A stretch of 5,026 nucleotides of DNA from Roseovarius sp. (GCA_023260815.1 JALQUE010000008.1:1-5026), one strand, 5' to 3'. Positions 1 through 5,026 are shown, numbered from the stretch's first letter. A program made the numbers and translations. Notes: generated from the sequence alone by a model not told the origin.

Positions 1-334
1 TGACCTCGGGCACGATCAAGGGAACGTCCGGGTCGTAGCGATAGAGCGACGAGTTGTCGATCACGATGCACCCCACAGCCGCGGCCTTGGGCGCATAGAT
101 CTTGGTGGCTTCCGATCCCACGGCGAACAGGGCGATGTCCCAGCCGGTGAAATCGAACGCGTCGAGATCCCTGGTCTTGAGGGTCTGGTCGCCGAAGCTC
201 ACCTCGGTTCCGAGCGAACGGCGCGAGGCAAGGGCCGCGATCTCGTCCACAGGGAACTGGCGCTCGGCCAGGATGTTCAGCATTTCGCGGCCCACATTGC
301 CCGTGGCGCCCACGACGACGACCTTGTACCCCAT
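1..334 (-). CDS. asd: Aspartate-semialdehyde dehydrogenase, N-terminal part (runs off the window)
   Basis: Asd is the cytoplasmic enzyme that reduces L-aspartyl-4-phosphate to aspartate-4-semialdehyde with NADPH, the branch point to Lys/diaminopimelate, Met, Thr and Ile. The 111 visible residues are about one third of the usual ~340. They open MGYKVVVVGATGNVG, with the Rossmann dinucleotide loop GATGNVG at 9-15. SRRSLG follows at 37-42 (NADP-phosphate region), and IDNSSLYRYD at 92-101 contains the arginine (R99) equivalent to the family's phosphate-binding Arg. The catalytic Cys and His lie beyond base 1 and cannot be checked. The start is chosen because GGAG (343-346) sits 8 bases before the ATG and the protein begins exactly at the first Rossmann strand, as in homologues. 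The MFS gene lies 79 bases upstream on the same strand, so asd may be cotranscribed with it or have its own promoter. I see no convincing promoter in the gap. Identification is by sequence recognition and is firm. Confidence 0.95.
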   Translation of the reverse strand, partial: MGYKVVVVGATGNVGREMLNILAERQFPVDEIAALASRRSLGTEVSFGDQTLKTRDLDAFDFTGWDIALFAVGSEATKIYAPKAAAVGCIVIDNSSLYRYDPDVPLIVPEV

Positions 335-413
335 TTTTCAATCTCCGGATTCATAAGAGGTTTCGGAGCCGGGGACATATACGCTTCGCCGGGTGAATGA
401 AAGGGGGCGCGCG

Positions 414-1589
414 TCAGCTCCGGTTGTCGCGGCTGGCCAGATAGATCAGCGTGCCGGTCAGATGCACAAGGCCGAAAAACCCGAACAGCAGAAGATATCC
501 CCCGACAGGATCGCCCGCCGCCTGCCCCGCCGCATGGACAGGGCCGGACACGAATTGCGCCACCCCCACGCCGCCGATCCCGAAAAGATTGAGCAGCGTG
601 ACGCCCCGCCCCGCCAGATGCGCCGGAAAGAAGGTGCGCGCATGGGCGATCAGCACCGGGAACGAGGCCCCGAAGAACCCCAACGCGGCACAGAGCGCAA
701 TCGACAGCACAACGCCCTGCCCCACCGTCGCCGCCAGCGCCAGCGCCGCCCCGGCGGCAAGCAGGTTGCCGGTGAAGATCACCCATTTATGAGTGCCGAA
801 GATACGGTCCAGCGGCCCATAGCACAGCGTGCCGCAAATCATCGCCACCCCCATCACCAGCGTCGCCTGACCGATCTGCGCCGTGCTCAGGGCAAAGGTA
901 TCGCCCAGATACGGCCCCATCCACAGCCCGCGCACCGCCGCCGAGGGCGCATAGCCCACGAACATCAGCGGAAAGATCGCCCACAGCGCCGGCATCCGCA
1001 GCAGATCCAGAAGCGAGCCGCGCTGATCGCCCTCGACTGCGGGCGGATCGCGCACCAGCACCGCAAGGCCAAGGGCCACCGCCGCCGACAGCCCGGCCAA
1101 CCCGCCCAGCGCCGCACGCCAGCCCATCGTCTCGGCCGCCAGCGCCATCGGGTAGGAGGCCACAAGGTTGCCCACCGACCCGACCCCCAGCATCAGCGCC
1201 GCCAGCGTGGCGAACCGCGCCGGCGCGAATTGCCGCGCGAAGATGTAATAGGAGGCCATCAGAACCGGCGAACACCCCACCCCGATCAGCAGCATCGCGA
1301 TATTGATATGGGCCGGTCCCTGCGCCACCGCAAAGATCGCCGCACCGCCACCGCCGCCCACCAGCAACAGCACCGAGGCCGTGCGCCGCGGGCCGACCTT
1401 GTCCAGCGCCCAGCCCACCGGCAGTTGCATTGCGGCGAAGGCGATGAACCACAGCCCCGAGGCAAAGGCCAGATCGTCGGGACGCGCGCCGATATCACGC
1501 TCCAGCAAGGGGCTGAGAACGGCGAGAAACGCACGGAAAAACTGGCTCAGAACATACGCGAGGCACAAAAGGCCAAGACCGGCGCGCAT
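414..1589 (-). CDS. Major facilitator superfamily transporter, substrate unknown
   Basis: This is an integral inner-membrane secondary transporter of 391 residues, the normal MFS size. About 12 hydrophobic segments can be read, starting near residues 5, 41, 72, 95, 128, 158, 199, 237, 267, 291, 330 and 363. A short polar central loop (about 180-196, RDPPAVEGDQR) divides the 6+6 halves. The MFS loop 2-3 motif A is present as GWALDKVGPRRTAS (59-72), and its degenerate copy after TM8 is GPLDRIFGTHKW (258-269). There is no signal peptide or extra soluble domain. The start has AAAGGA (1597-1602) 7 bases upstream, and an overlapping earlier ATG is out of frame. The gene lies 150 bases after the deacetylase-like gene and 79 before asd, all on one strand. 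The sequence does not show the substrate. Residues 20-60 loosely recall nitrate/nitrite- or OPA-type porters, but that is only an impression. MFS membership is confident. Confidence 0.9.
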   Translation of the reverse strand: MRAGLGLLCLAYVLSQFFRAFLAVLSPLLERDIGARPDDLAFASGLWFIAFAAMQLPVGWALDKVGPRRTASVLLLVGGGGGAAIFAVAQGPAHINIAMLLIGVGCSPVLMASYYIFARQFAPARFATLAALMLGVGSVGNLVASYPMALAAETMGWRAALGGLAGLSAAVALGLAVLVRDPPAVEGDQRGSLLDLLRMPALWAIFPLMFVGYAPSAAVRGLWMGPYLGDTFALSTAQIGQATLVMGVAMICGTLCYGPLDRIFGTHKWVIFTGNLLAAGAALALAATVGQGVVLSIALCAALGFFGASFPVLIAHARTFFPAHLAGRGVTLLNLFGIGGVGVAQFVSGPVHAAGQAAGDPVGGYLLLFGFFGLVHLTGTLIYLASRDNRS

Positions 1590-1596
1590 GGTGTCA

Positions 1597-1602
1597 TCCT
1601 TT
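1597..1602 (-). promoter_or_regulatory. Ribosome binding site of the MFS gene
   Basis: AAAGGA read on the minus strand lies 7 bases before the ATG at 1589. It decides the start, because a second ATG overlapping the Shine-Dalgarno (GGATGACACC) is in another frame and has no site of its own. Confidence 0.6.
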
Positions 1603-1625
1603 CAGGAGGCCCGGAGAACAGGCGG

Positions 1626-1648
1626 ATCAGGGCGCTAATCGGGGCGCT
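1626..1648. repeat. Tandem 11-base direct repeat upstream of the MFS gene
   Basis: Two copies, ATCAGGGCGCT (1626-1636) and ATCGGGGCGCT (1638-1648), match at 10 of 11 bases with a period of 12, close to one helical turn. They lie 37-59 bases upstream of the MFS start codon in the 150-base gap after the deacetylase-like gene. That is where an operator for the transporter could sit, but chance in GC-rich DNA is also possible. The repeat is seen directly; any regulatory role is inference. Confidence 0.4.
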
Positions 1649-1675
1649 GGAGGTTAGGTCGGTATGAGTGGCACT

Positions 1676-1693
1676 TTGCCCTGTCAGGGGCAA
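1676..1693 (-). terminator. Short hairpin after the deacetylase-like gene (possible weak terminator)
   Basis: TTGCCC (1676-1681) and GGGCAA (1688-1693) form a perfect 6-base stem with a 6-base loop, about 46 bases past the stop of the deacetylase-like gene. No run of U follows on either strand, so it is not a canonical intrinsic terminator. It could be a processing or pausing hairpin that partly separates the enzyme gene from the transporter gene. Confidence 0.25.
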
Positions 1694-1739
1694 GGCTGTC
1701 CGCACCGCATCAGCGCCCGCGCCAACCCGCGCCCGATCA

Positions 1740-2663
1740 TCACCCGCGCGCGATCAGCACATCGACATGCGCGGCGACGCTGGCCGCCAACGCCTCCAGA
1801 TCGTAGCCGCCTTCCAGACAGGACACCACACGCCCACCACAATGGGTATCGGCCAGATCGCACAACCGCGCCGTGACCCATTCGAAATCCGCCTCGGTCA
1901 GGCGCAATTCGGCCAAAGGATCGTCGCGATGCGCATCGAACCCCGCCGAGATCAGGATCATCTCGGGCGCGAACGCCTCGAGCGCGGGAAAGACCTGGCG
2001 GTCATAGGCGGCGCGAAACACCGCCCCATCGCTGCGTGGATCAAGCGGCACGTTGAGCACATTGCCATGCGCGCCTGTTTCGTCCGGCGCCCCCGTGCCG
2101 GGCCAGAGCGGCGACTGGTGCGACGACACGAACAGGCTGCGCGCCTCGGACCACAGAAGATCCTGTGTGCCATTGCCGTGATGCACGTCGAAATCCACCA
2201 CCGCGACCCGGGACAGCCCATGCCGCTCCAGCGCGTGCCGCGCGGCGATGGCCACCGTGCCGAACAGGCAAAACCCCATGGTGCGCGCGGTTTCGGCATG
2301 GTGTCCGGGCGGGCGGGTCGCGACAAAGGCATTGCCCGCCTGCCCGCCCAGGACCGCATCCACCGCCGCCAGCGCCCCGCCCACACCACGCAGCGCCGCG
2401 TCAAGCGAGCCGGGCGACATCCATGTATCGGGATCGAGCTGCATGACACCTTCGGCGGGCACCGCCCCGCGCACCCGGTCGATATGGGCCTGCGGGTGGC
2501 ACAGGCGCAGATCGTCTTCGGTGGCCAGCGGCGCATCGGCCCGCATCAGATCGCGCCCCTCCAGCGCGGCCAGAACATGGCTGAGCCGCGCCACCTGTTC
2601 GGGATGGCCCTGCGGCGTGAGATGGTTCAGGCAATCGATATGGGTGAAAAGCGCGGTGGTCAT
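1740..2663 (-). CDS. Histone deacetylase / acetylpolyamine amidohydrolase family protein
   Basis: This is a zinc-dependent deacetylase of the arginase-deacetylase fold, 307 residues, cytoplasmic, with no signal peptide. The family hydrolyses acetyl-lysine, acetylpolyamines or related amides; the substrate here is not known. The family landmarks are in order. GHPEQVARL (19-27) matches the HPE..RL entry motif. RPPGHHA (117-123) holds the active-site His pair H121/H122. VDFDVHHGNGTQ (156-167) has zinc ligands D159 and H161 plus charge-relay D157. GFDAHRDDPL (241-250) has zinc ligand D243. LEGGYDLEAL (283-292) has the transition-state Tyr Y287. All catalytic residues are therefore intact. The start at 2663 has AAAGGGAG (2670-2677) 6 bases upstream. 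An upstream extension to 2798 is open but adds a low-complexity Arg/Gly-rich stretch. The gene is divergent from mscS and lies upstream of the MFS gene. AcuC or HDAH/AphA-type function is possible, so no symbol is given. Confidence 0.93.
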   Translation of the reverse strand: MTTALFTHIDCLNHLTPQGHPEQVARLSHVLAALEGRDLMRADAPLATEDDLRLCHPQAHIDRVRGAVPAEGVMQLDPDTWMSPGSLDAALRGVGGALAAVDAVLGGQAGNAFVATRPPGHHAETARTMGFCLFGTVAIAARHALERHGLSRVAVVDFDVHHGNGTQDLLWSEARSLFVSSHQSPLWPGTGAPDETGAHGNVLNVPLDPRSDGAVFRAAYDRQVFPALEAFAPEMILISAGFDAHRDDPLAELRLTEADFEWVTARLCDLADTHCGGRVVSCLEGGYDLEALAASVAAHVDVLIARG

Positions 2664-2669
2664 GACAAT

Positions 2670-2677
2670 CTCCCTTT
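2670..2677 (-). promoter_or_regulatory. Ribosome binding site of the deacetylase-like gene
   Basis: AAAGGGAG on the minus strand lies 6 bases before the ATG at 2663. It supports this start over the upstream in-frame ATG at 2798, which would give a 45-residue Arg/Gly-rich extension unlike the family N-terminus. Confidence 0.7.
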
Positions 2678-2763
2678 GGTCTGGCGCGAAAATGGCCGCG
2701 CGGATGGGGGCTTGTCCAGAGCAGGCTTGCCGCCGGCCCCGCCCCCGTGGCAGTCTTGCCCCA

Positions 2764-4101
2764 ATGGAACCCGAAACGCTTCCGGCGCCCCAAGACATCG
2801 CGATGGGTCTCTGGGATCAGGCCCAGACCCTTCTGGACCACCTGATGCGGCCATCGAACACCTATCAGGTGGGTATCGCAGTTGGCCTGTTCCTGGCGGC
2901 ACATCTGTTGGCGCGGCTGCTCGGGCCATATCTGCACAGCTGGATGCGCGGCCGCGAGGGCTGGCCCAAGTGGCGGATGCGGTTTCTGGTGCTGATGCAC
3001 CGGCGCTTGCGGCTGATCCTGTTCGTTCTGATGATCTGGCCGCTGATCATCTTCCTGCAACTGACCACATGGCCCAGCCGATCCTACCTTCTGTCGATCG
3101 CGGGGGAACTGGCGCTGGCATGGCTGCTGATCGCGGTCATCACGCGGTTCATCCTCAACGGGTTTCTGCGCGCGGTGGTGCGCTATGCCGCCTGGACATG
3201 GGTGACGCTTGGCATTCTGGGCCTGACCGACGAGGCGCGTGGCCTGCTGGACAGTGCCGCCATTCAACTGGCGGGAATGCGCCTGTCGCTGTGGATGGTG
3301 CTACAGGCGGTGGCGGTGGTCGCCGTCCTGCTGTTCGCGGCCCGCTTCGTGTCACGGATGACCGCCGCGCAGATCCGCCGCAACGACGAGATTTCGCCCT
3401 CGATGCAGGTGCTGGCCGTCAAGCTGTTGCAGGTCACTCTGTATGGCGCGGCCTTTTTCATCGGGCTGCGCGCCGTGGGCGTGGACCTGACCGGGCTTGC
3501 GGTGCTGTCGGGTGCCATTGGCGTGGGGCTTGGCTTTGGTCTGCAAAAGGTGGTGTCGAACCTTGTGTCGGGGGTGATCCTGCTGCTGGACCGGTCGATC
3601 AAGCCGGGCGATGTGATTTCCCTGGGCGAGACCTTTGGATGGATCAACAGCCTTGGTGCGCGGTATGTGTCGATCACCACACGCGATGGCCGCGAATACC
3701 TTATTCCCAACGAGGATCTGATCACCGGTCAGGTGGTGAACTGGTCGCATTCGGATGAATATGTGCGGCTGGACATCTTTTTCGGCACCGCCTATGCCGA
3801 CGACCCCCACAAGGTCAGGCGCATCGCCGTCAAGGCCGCCACAAGCGTGGACCGCGTGCTGGAGTTCAAACCGCCCGTCTGTCATATCGTGGGCTTCGGC
3901 GACAGCAGCGTGGATTATATCCTGCGGTTCTGGATTCGCGACCCGACGGGCGGGCTGACCAACATCCGGGGGAATGTCTATCTGGCGCTGTGGGATGCGT
4001 TCCGCGACAACGGCATCTCGATCCCGTTCCCGCAACGCGAGGTCACGCTTCTCGAAGGTTCCAAGGTGGCCACCACGACCGCACAACCGCCATCGGAATG
4101 A
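2764..4101 (+). CDS. MscS-type mechanosensitive ion channel, with extra N-terminal membrane helices
   Basis: This channel opens under membrane tension to release solutes during hypo-osmotic shock; it sits in the inner membrane and the family is homo-heptameric. The protein has 445 residues, against about 286 in E. coli MscS. The extra length is N-terminal, with hydrophobic segments near 35-55, 82-101, 108-130, 136-154 and 172-195 before the conserved core. The core has a helix at 217-238 and the pore helix at about 244-275, which is rich in Gly/Ala (VLSGAIGVGLGFGLQKVVSN). The beta domain follows (KPGDVISLG 280-288; ITTRDGREYLIPNEDLI 304-320; VVNWS 324-328). It ends in an alpha/beta cage domain with GISIPFPQREV (417-427). 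The start is uncertain: no ATG nearby has a Shine-Dalgarno. Residue 1 is set at 2764; in-frame alternatives are 2692, 2704 and 2803. A longer open frame back to 2248 lies inside the opposite-strand deacetylase gene and is not believed. The gene is divergent from that gene. Confidence 0.93.
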   Translation: MEPETLPAPQDIAMGLWDQAQTLLDHLMRPSNTYQVGIAVGLFLAAHLLARLLGPYLHSWMRGREGWPKWRMRFLVLMHRRLRLILFVLMIWPLIIFLQLTTWPSRSYLLSIAGELALAWLLIAVITRFILNGFLRAVVRYAAWTWVTLGILGLTDEARGLLDSAAIQLAGMRLSLWMVLQAVAVVAVLLFAARFVSRMTAAQIRRNDEISPSMQVLAVKLLQVTLYGAAFFIGLRAVGVDLTGLAVLSGAIGVGLGFGLQKVVSNLVSGVILLLDRSIKPGDVISLGETFGWINSLGARYVSITTRDGREYLIPNEDLITGQVVNWSHSDEYVRLDIFFGTAYADDPHKVRRIAVKAATSVDRVLEFKPPVCHIVGFGDSSVDYILRFWIRDPTGGLTNIRGNVYLALWDAFRDNGISIPFPQREVTLLEGSKVATTTAQPPSE

Positions 4102-4106
4102 CCGCC

Positions 4107-4140
4107 GCAGGGGCCACTTGGCCCATGCGCCCGGACCTGC
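4107..4140 (+). terminator. GC-rich inverted repeats after mscS (weak terminator candidate)
   Basis: A 5-base stem GGGCC/GGCCC (4111-4115 and 4120-4124) with loop ACTT lies just past the mscS stop. An overlapping outer pair, GCAGG/CCTGC (4107-4111 and 4136-4140), competes for one base. No U-tract follows, so termination is only a guess from its place between mscS and the rsfS promoter. Confidence 0.25.
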
Positions 4141-4150
4141 AAGGCATTCA

Positions 4151-4179
4151 TTGAATTCTCCCGCATCTGTTGCTAGATT
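4151..4179 (+). promoter_or_regulatory. Candidate sigma70-type promoter for the rsfS-rlmH operon
   Basis: TTGAAT (4151-4156) and TAGATT (4174-4179) are separated by exactly 17 bases, and each matches 4 of 6 consensus positions. The element lies in the most AT-rich patch of the mscS-rsfS gap. Transcription would begin near 4186-4188, giving about 42 bases before the leader ORF and about 98 before rsfS. It would also make the ATG at 4186 essentially leaderless, an argument against using that codon as the rsfS start. Read by eye only. Confidence 0.5.
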
Positions 4180-4193
4180 TGATCCATGCCCGG

Positions 4194-4211
4194 CACCGGG
4201 GCTCACCGGTG
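4194..4211 (+). other. Hairpin in the predicted 5' leader of the rsfS transcript
   Basis: CACCGG (4194-4199) pairs perfectly with CCGGTG (4206-4211) around a 6-base loop, GGCTCA. A G-U pair (4193/4212) can extend it. It would form right after the predicted transcription start and just before the strong Shine-Dalgarno at 4219-4225. It may stabilise the mRNA or affect access to that site. The pairing is visible; the role is inferred. Confidence 0.35.
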
Positions 4212-4218
4212 TGCAACG

Positions 4219-4225
4219 AAGGAGG
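4219..4225 (+). promoter_or_regulatory. Strong Shine-Dalgarno of the rsfS leader ORF
   Basis: AAGGAGG is the best anti-16S match in the window, but it stands 3 bases before ATG 4229 and 59 bases before the rsfS ATG. It therefore serves the short leader ORF, not rsfS directly. The spacing is a little shorter than the usual optimum. Confidence 0.6.
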
Positions 4226-4228
4226 ACC

Positions 4229-4285
4229 ATGTCCTGTCTTTTACGGCTGATGCGGCTGGAGCCGCTGAACATGGGGGGCCTGTAA
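4229..4285 (+). CDS. Putative 18-residue leader peptide overlapping the rsfS start
   Basis: The short ORF encodes MSCLLRLMRLEPLNMGGL and resembles no family I know. It has a strong Shine-Dalgarno (4219-4225). Its TAA shares a base with the rsfS ATG (TAATG), the usual arrangement for stop-start translational coupling. In this frame 14 of 17 sense codons after the start end in G or C, as in the real genes here. The rsfS frame over the same bases (4231-4284) has only 7 of 18. Six of 18 residues are Leu, one encoded by TTA, a codon that is uncommon in this GC-rich DNA. A likely role is to load ribosomes that reinitiate at rsfS, perhaps with attenuation-like control. It could instead be a chance ORF, with the Shine-Dalgarno being a relic of a longer rsfS. 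No experimental support can be read from sequence. Confidence 0.45.
   Translation: MSCLLRLMRLEPLNMGGL
4252..4265 (+). other. Hairpin inside the leader ORF, with a competing partner
   Basis: GCGGC (4252-4256) and GCCGC (4261-4265) pair around the tetraloop TGGA. The 3' arm AGCCG (4260-4264) can alternatively pair with the earlier CGGCT at 4244-4248, so two mutually exclusive folds exist. The structure ends 19 bases before the rsfS ATG and would be unfolded by a ribosome translating the leader. Confidence 0.3.
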
Positions 4286-4644
4286 TGGCGCCCGTTCTGG
4301 ACGTGACAAGCGAAGCACAGCTTGACCGCATCCTTACCTCACTTGACGATGACAAGGCGGAAGACGTCGTGCAGATCGATCTGCGCGGCAAATCGGCCAT
4401 GTGCGACTACATGGTGATCTGCTCGGGCCGGTCATCGCGTCAGGTCTCGTCGATCGCTGAAAAGCTAGCCGAACGGCTCAAGCAGGAGTTCGGCGTATCC
4501 AGCAAGATCGAGGGCAAGGAAACCGGTGACTGGGTGCTGATCGACACGGGCGATGTCGTCGTGCATGTCTTCCGTCCCGAAGTGCGCGACTTCTACCAGC
4601 TCGAGAAAATGTGGCTGCCTACGCGGGCCGCTGCCGACAGCTGA
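4285..4644 (+). CDS. rsfS: Ribosomal silencing factor RsfS (YbeB/Iojap family)
   Basis: RsfS binds uL14 on the 50S subunit and blocks joining with 30S, lowering translation in starvation or stationary phase. The 119 residues match the normal length (about 105-120) and cover the whole RsfS domain. Visible marks are LDDDKAEDVVQIDLRGKS (20-37), DYMVICSGRSSRQVSSIAEK (41-60), KIEGKETGDWVLIDTGDVVV (74-93) and HVFRPEVRDFYQLEKMWLP (94-112). The acidic/aromatic C-terminal strand and helix are typical. The start at 4285 gives a family-like N-terminus. The only ribosome-binding match is a weak G-run (4273-4278), so translation is probably coupled to the leader ORF that ends on this ATG. An in-frame ATG at 4186 would add 33 residues, but that stretch has non-coding-like third positions and begins at the predicted transcription start. 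rlmH follows directly (TGA then ATG, no gap), so the two form an operon. Confidence 0.93.
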   Translation: MAPVLDVTSEAQLDRILTSLDDDKAEDVVQIDLRGKSAMCDYMVICSGRSSRQVSSIAEKLAERLKQEFGVSSKIEGKETGDWVLIDTGDVVVHVFRPEVRDFYQLEKMWLPTRAAADS

Positions 4645-5026
4645 ATGCGCGTGCATATCTGCGCGGTGGGCCGGATGAAAACCGGCCCGGAACGCGCATT
4701 GATCGACGATTATCTGACCCGATTCGACAGAACGGGCCGACCCTTAGGGTTTGGCCCGCTTCAGCTGCATGAGGTCGAGGACCGCAAAGGCGGCGGGATG
4801 GAGGCCGAAGCGGCCCTGCTGGACCGCAGCCTGCCCAAGGGGGCGCTGTGCGCGGTGCTGGACGAACGCGGGCAGGTGATGCCTTCGCCGGATTTCGCCG
4901 ATCTTCTGGCCCGCTGGCGTGACGCGGGACGCGGCGATGTGGCCTTCGTGATCGGTGGGGCCGACGGTCTGGCCCCCGCGCTGCGCCAGAGGGCGGATTT
5001 CAGCCTGTCCTTCGGCCAGATGGTCT
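4645..5026 (+). CDS. rlmH: 23S rRNA (pseudouridine1915-N3)-methyltransferase RlmH, N-terminal part (runs off the window)
   Basis: RlmH is a small SPOUT-class dimeric enzyme that uses S-adenosylmethionine to methylate N3 of pseudouridine 1915 in helix 69 of 23S rRNA, acting on assembled 70S ribosomes. The 127 visible residues are most of the usual ~155. The protein starts MRVHICAVGRMKTGPE with a typical first strand. It continues through LDERGQVMPSPDFADLL (72-88) to the SAM-binding FVIGGADGL (101-109). SLSFGQMV (120-127) is the beginning of the family's conserved region before the C-terminal trefoil-knot residues, which are cut off at the window end. The ATG abuts the rsfS TGA and has no Shine-Dalgarno (the preceding bases are GCCGCTGCCGACAGC), so it depends on translational coupling. 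The rsfS-rlmH pairing is common in bacteria and fits two large-subunit maintenance functions. Confidence 0.94.
   Translation, partial: MRVHICAVGRMKTGPERALIDDYLTRFDRTGRPLGFGPLQLHEVEDRKGGGMEAEAALLDRSLPKGALCAVLDERGQVMPSPDFADLLARWRDAGRGDVAFVIGGADGLAPALRQRADFSLSFGQMV

Noticed and set aside
376..404. Possible asd promoter with TATATG as -10 (376-381, minus strand)
   Set aside because: The matching -35 position reads CCTTTC, a poor match, so I could not support it as a promoter.
277..786. 169-codon minus-strand frame covering the MFS-asd gap
   Set aside because: Out of frame with both real genes. Its ATG at the gap (MNPEIEKWG) overlaps the asd ribosome site but reads into a non-Asd frame.
393..1667. 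424-codon open frame on the plus strand
   Set aside because: Antisense shadow of the MFS gene. The protein is rich in Arg/Gln/His/Pro with no domain, while the opposite strand gives a clean 12-TM protein with motif A.
2248..2763. 172-residue N-terminal extension of the MscS protein
   Set aside because: It lies mostly inside the divergent deacetylase-like gene, has Arg/Ser/Pro-rich sequence without membrane segments, and no ribosome site.
2401..3267. 288-codon minus-strand frame opposite mscS
   Set aside because: Gln/Pro/His-rich antisense shadow of the channel gene, partly out of frame over the deacetylase-like gene.
1668..3758. 696-codon open frame on the plus strand
   Set aside because: It runs antisense through the deacetylase-like gene and then out of frame through mscS. 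It has no family features and is explained by GC-rich codon bias suppressing stops.
3352..4272. 306-codon minus-strand frame across mscS and the rsfS leader
   Set aside because: Antisense to the conserved MscS core, with no recognisable domain and shadow-type composition.
4186..4284. Extended rsfS start at 4186
   Set aside because: The added 33 residues have low third-position GC, the ATG coincides with the predicted transcript start and lacks a Shine-Dalgarno, and the family N-terminus fits 4285.

Overview
The window reads as an ordinary stretch of chromosome from a high-GC alphaproteobacterium, most likely Rhodobacteraceae/Rhodobacterales. The evidence is high GC with strong G/C preference at third codon positions, an Asd N-terminus and an RsfS core that resemble roseobacter/Rhodobacter proteins as I remember them, and the rsfS-rlmH pair. 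No alignment was run, so the placement rests on recognition.

Layout. Positions 1-2663 hold three genes on the minus strand. In transcription order these are a histone-deacetylase/acetylpolyamine-amidohydrolase family enzyme (2663 to 1740), a 12-TM major facilitator transporter of unknown substrate (1589 to 414), and the first third of asd, aspartate-semialdehyde dehydrogenase (334 to beyond base 1). The gaps between them are 150 and 79 bases, so they could be one loose operon or separate units. A 100-base GC-rich divergent gap (2664-2763) separates them from a plus-strand MscS-type mechanosensitive channel (2764-4101). After an 84-base gap holding a plausible sigma70-type promoter, the plus strand carries rsfS (4285-4644) and the first part of rlmH (4645 to beyond the end). 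These two are packed with no intervening base.

How the genes work together. RsfS silences the 50S subunit by binding uL14, and RlmH methylates pseudouridine 1915 of 23S rRNA, so that pair forms a ribosome-maintenance operon. Asd feeds Lys/Met/Thr/Ile and diaminopimelate synthesis. MscS protects against hypo-osmotic shock. No functional link between the deacetylase-like enzyme and the transporter can be shown beyond adjacency.

The most interesting item is a very short ORF, 18 codons and leucine-rich, at 4229-4285. It has the strongest Shine-Dalgarno sequence in the window, and its TAA stop overlaps the rsfS ATG (TAATG). Its third-position GC is high, while the rsfS frame read over the same bases is AT-rich at third positions. 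Together with two short hairpins in the same transcript leader, this suggests an undescribed translational leader for rsfS-rlmH. No mobile element, CRISPR array, tRNA or rRNA is visible, and I see no evidence of a larger novel system.
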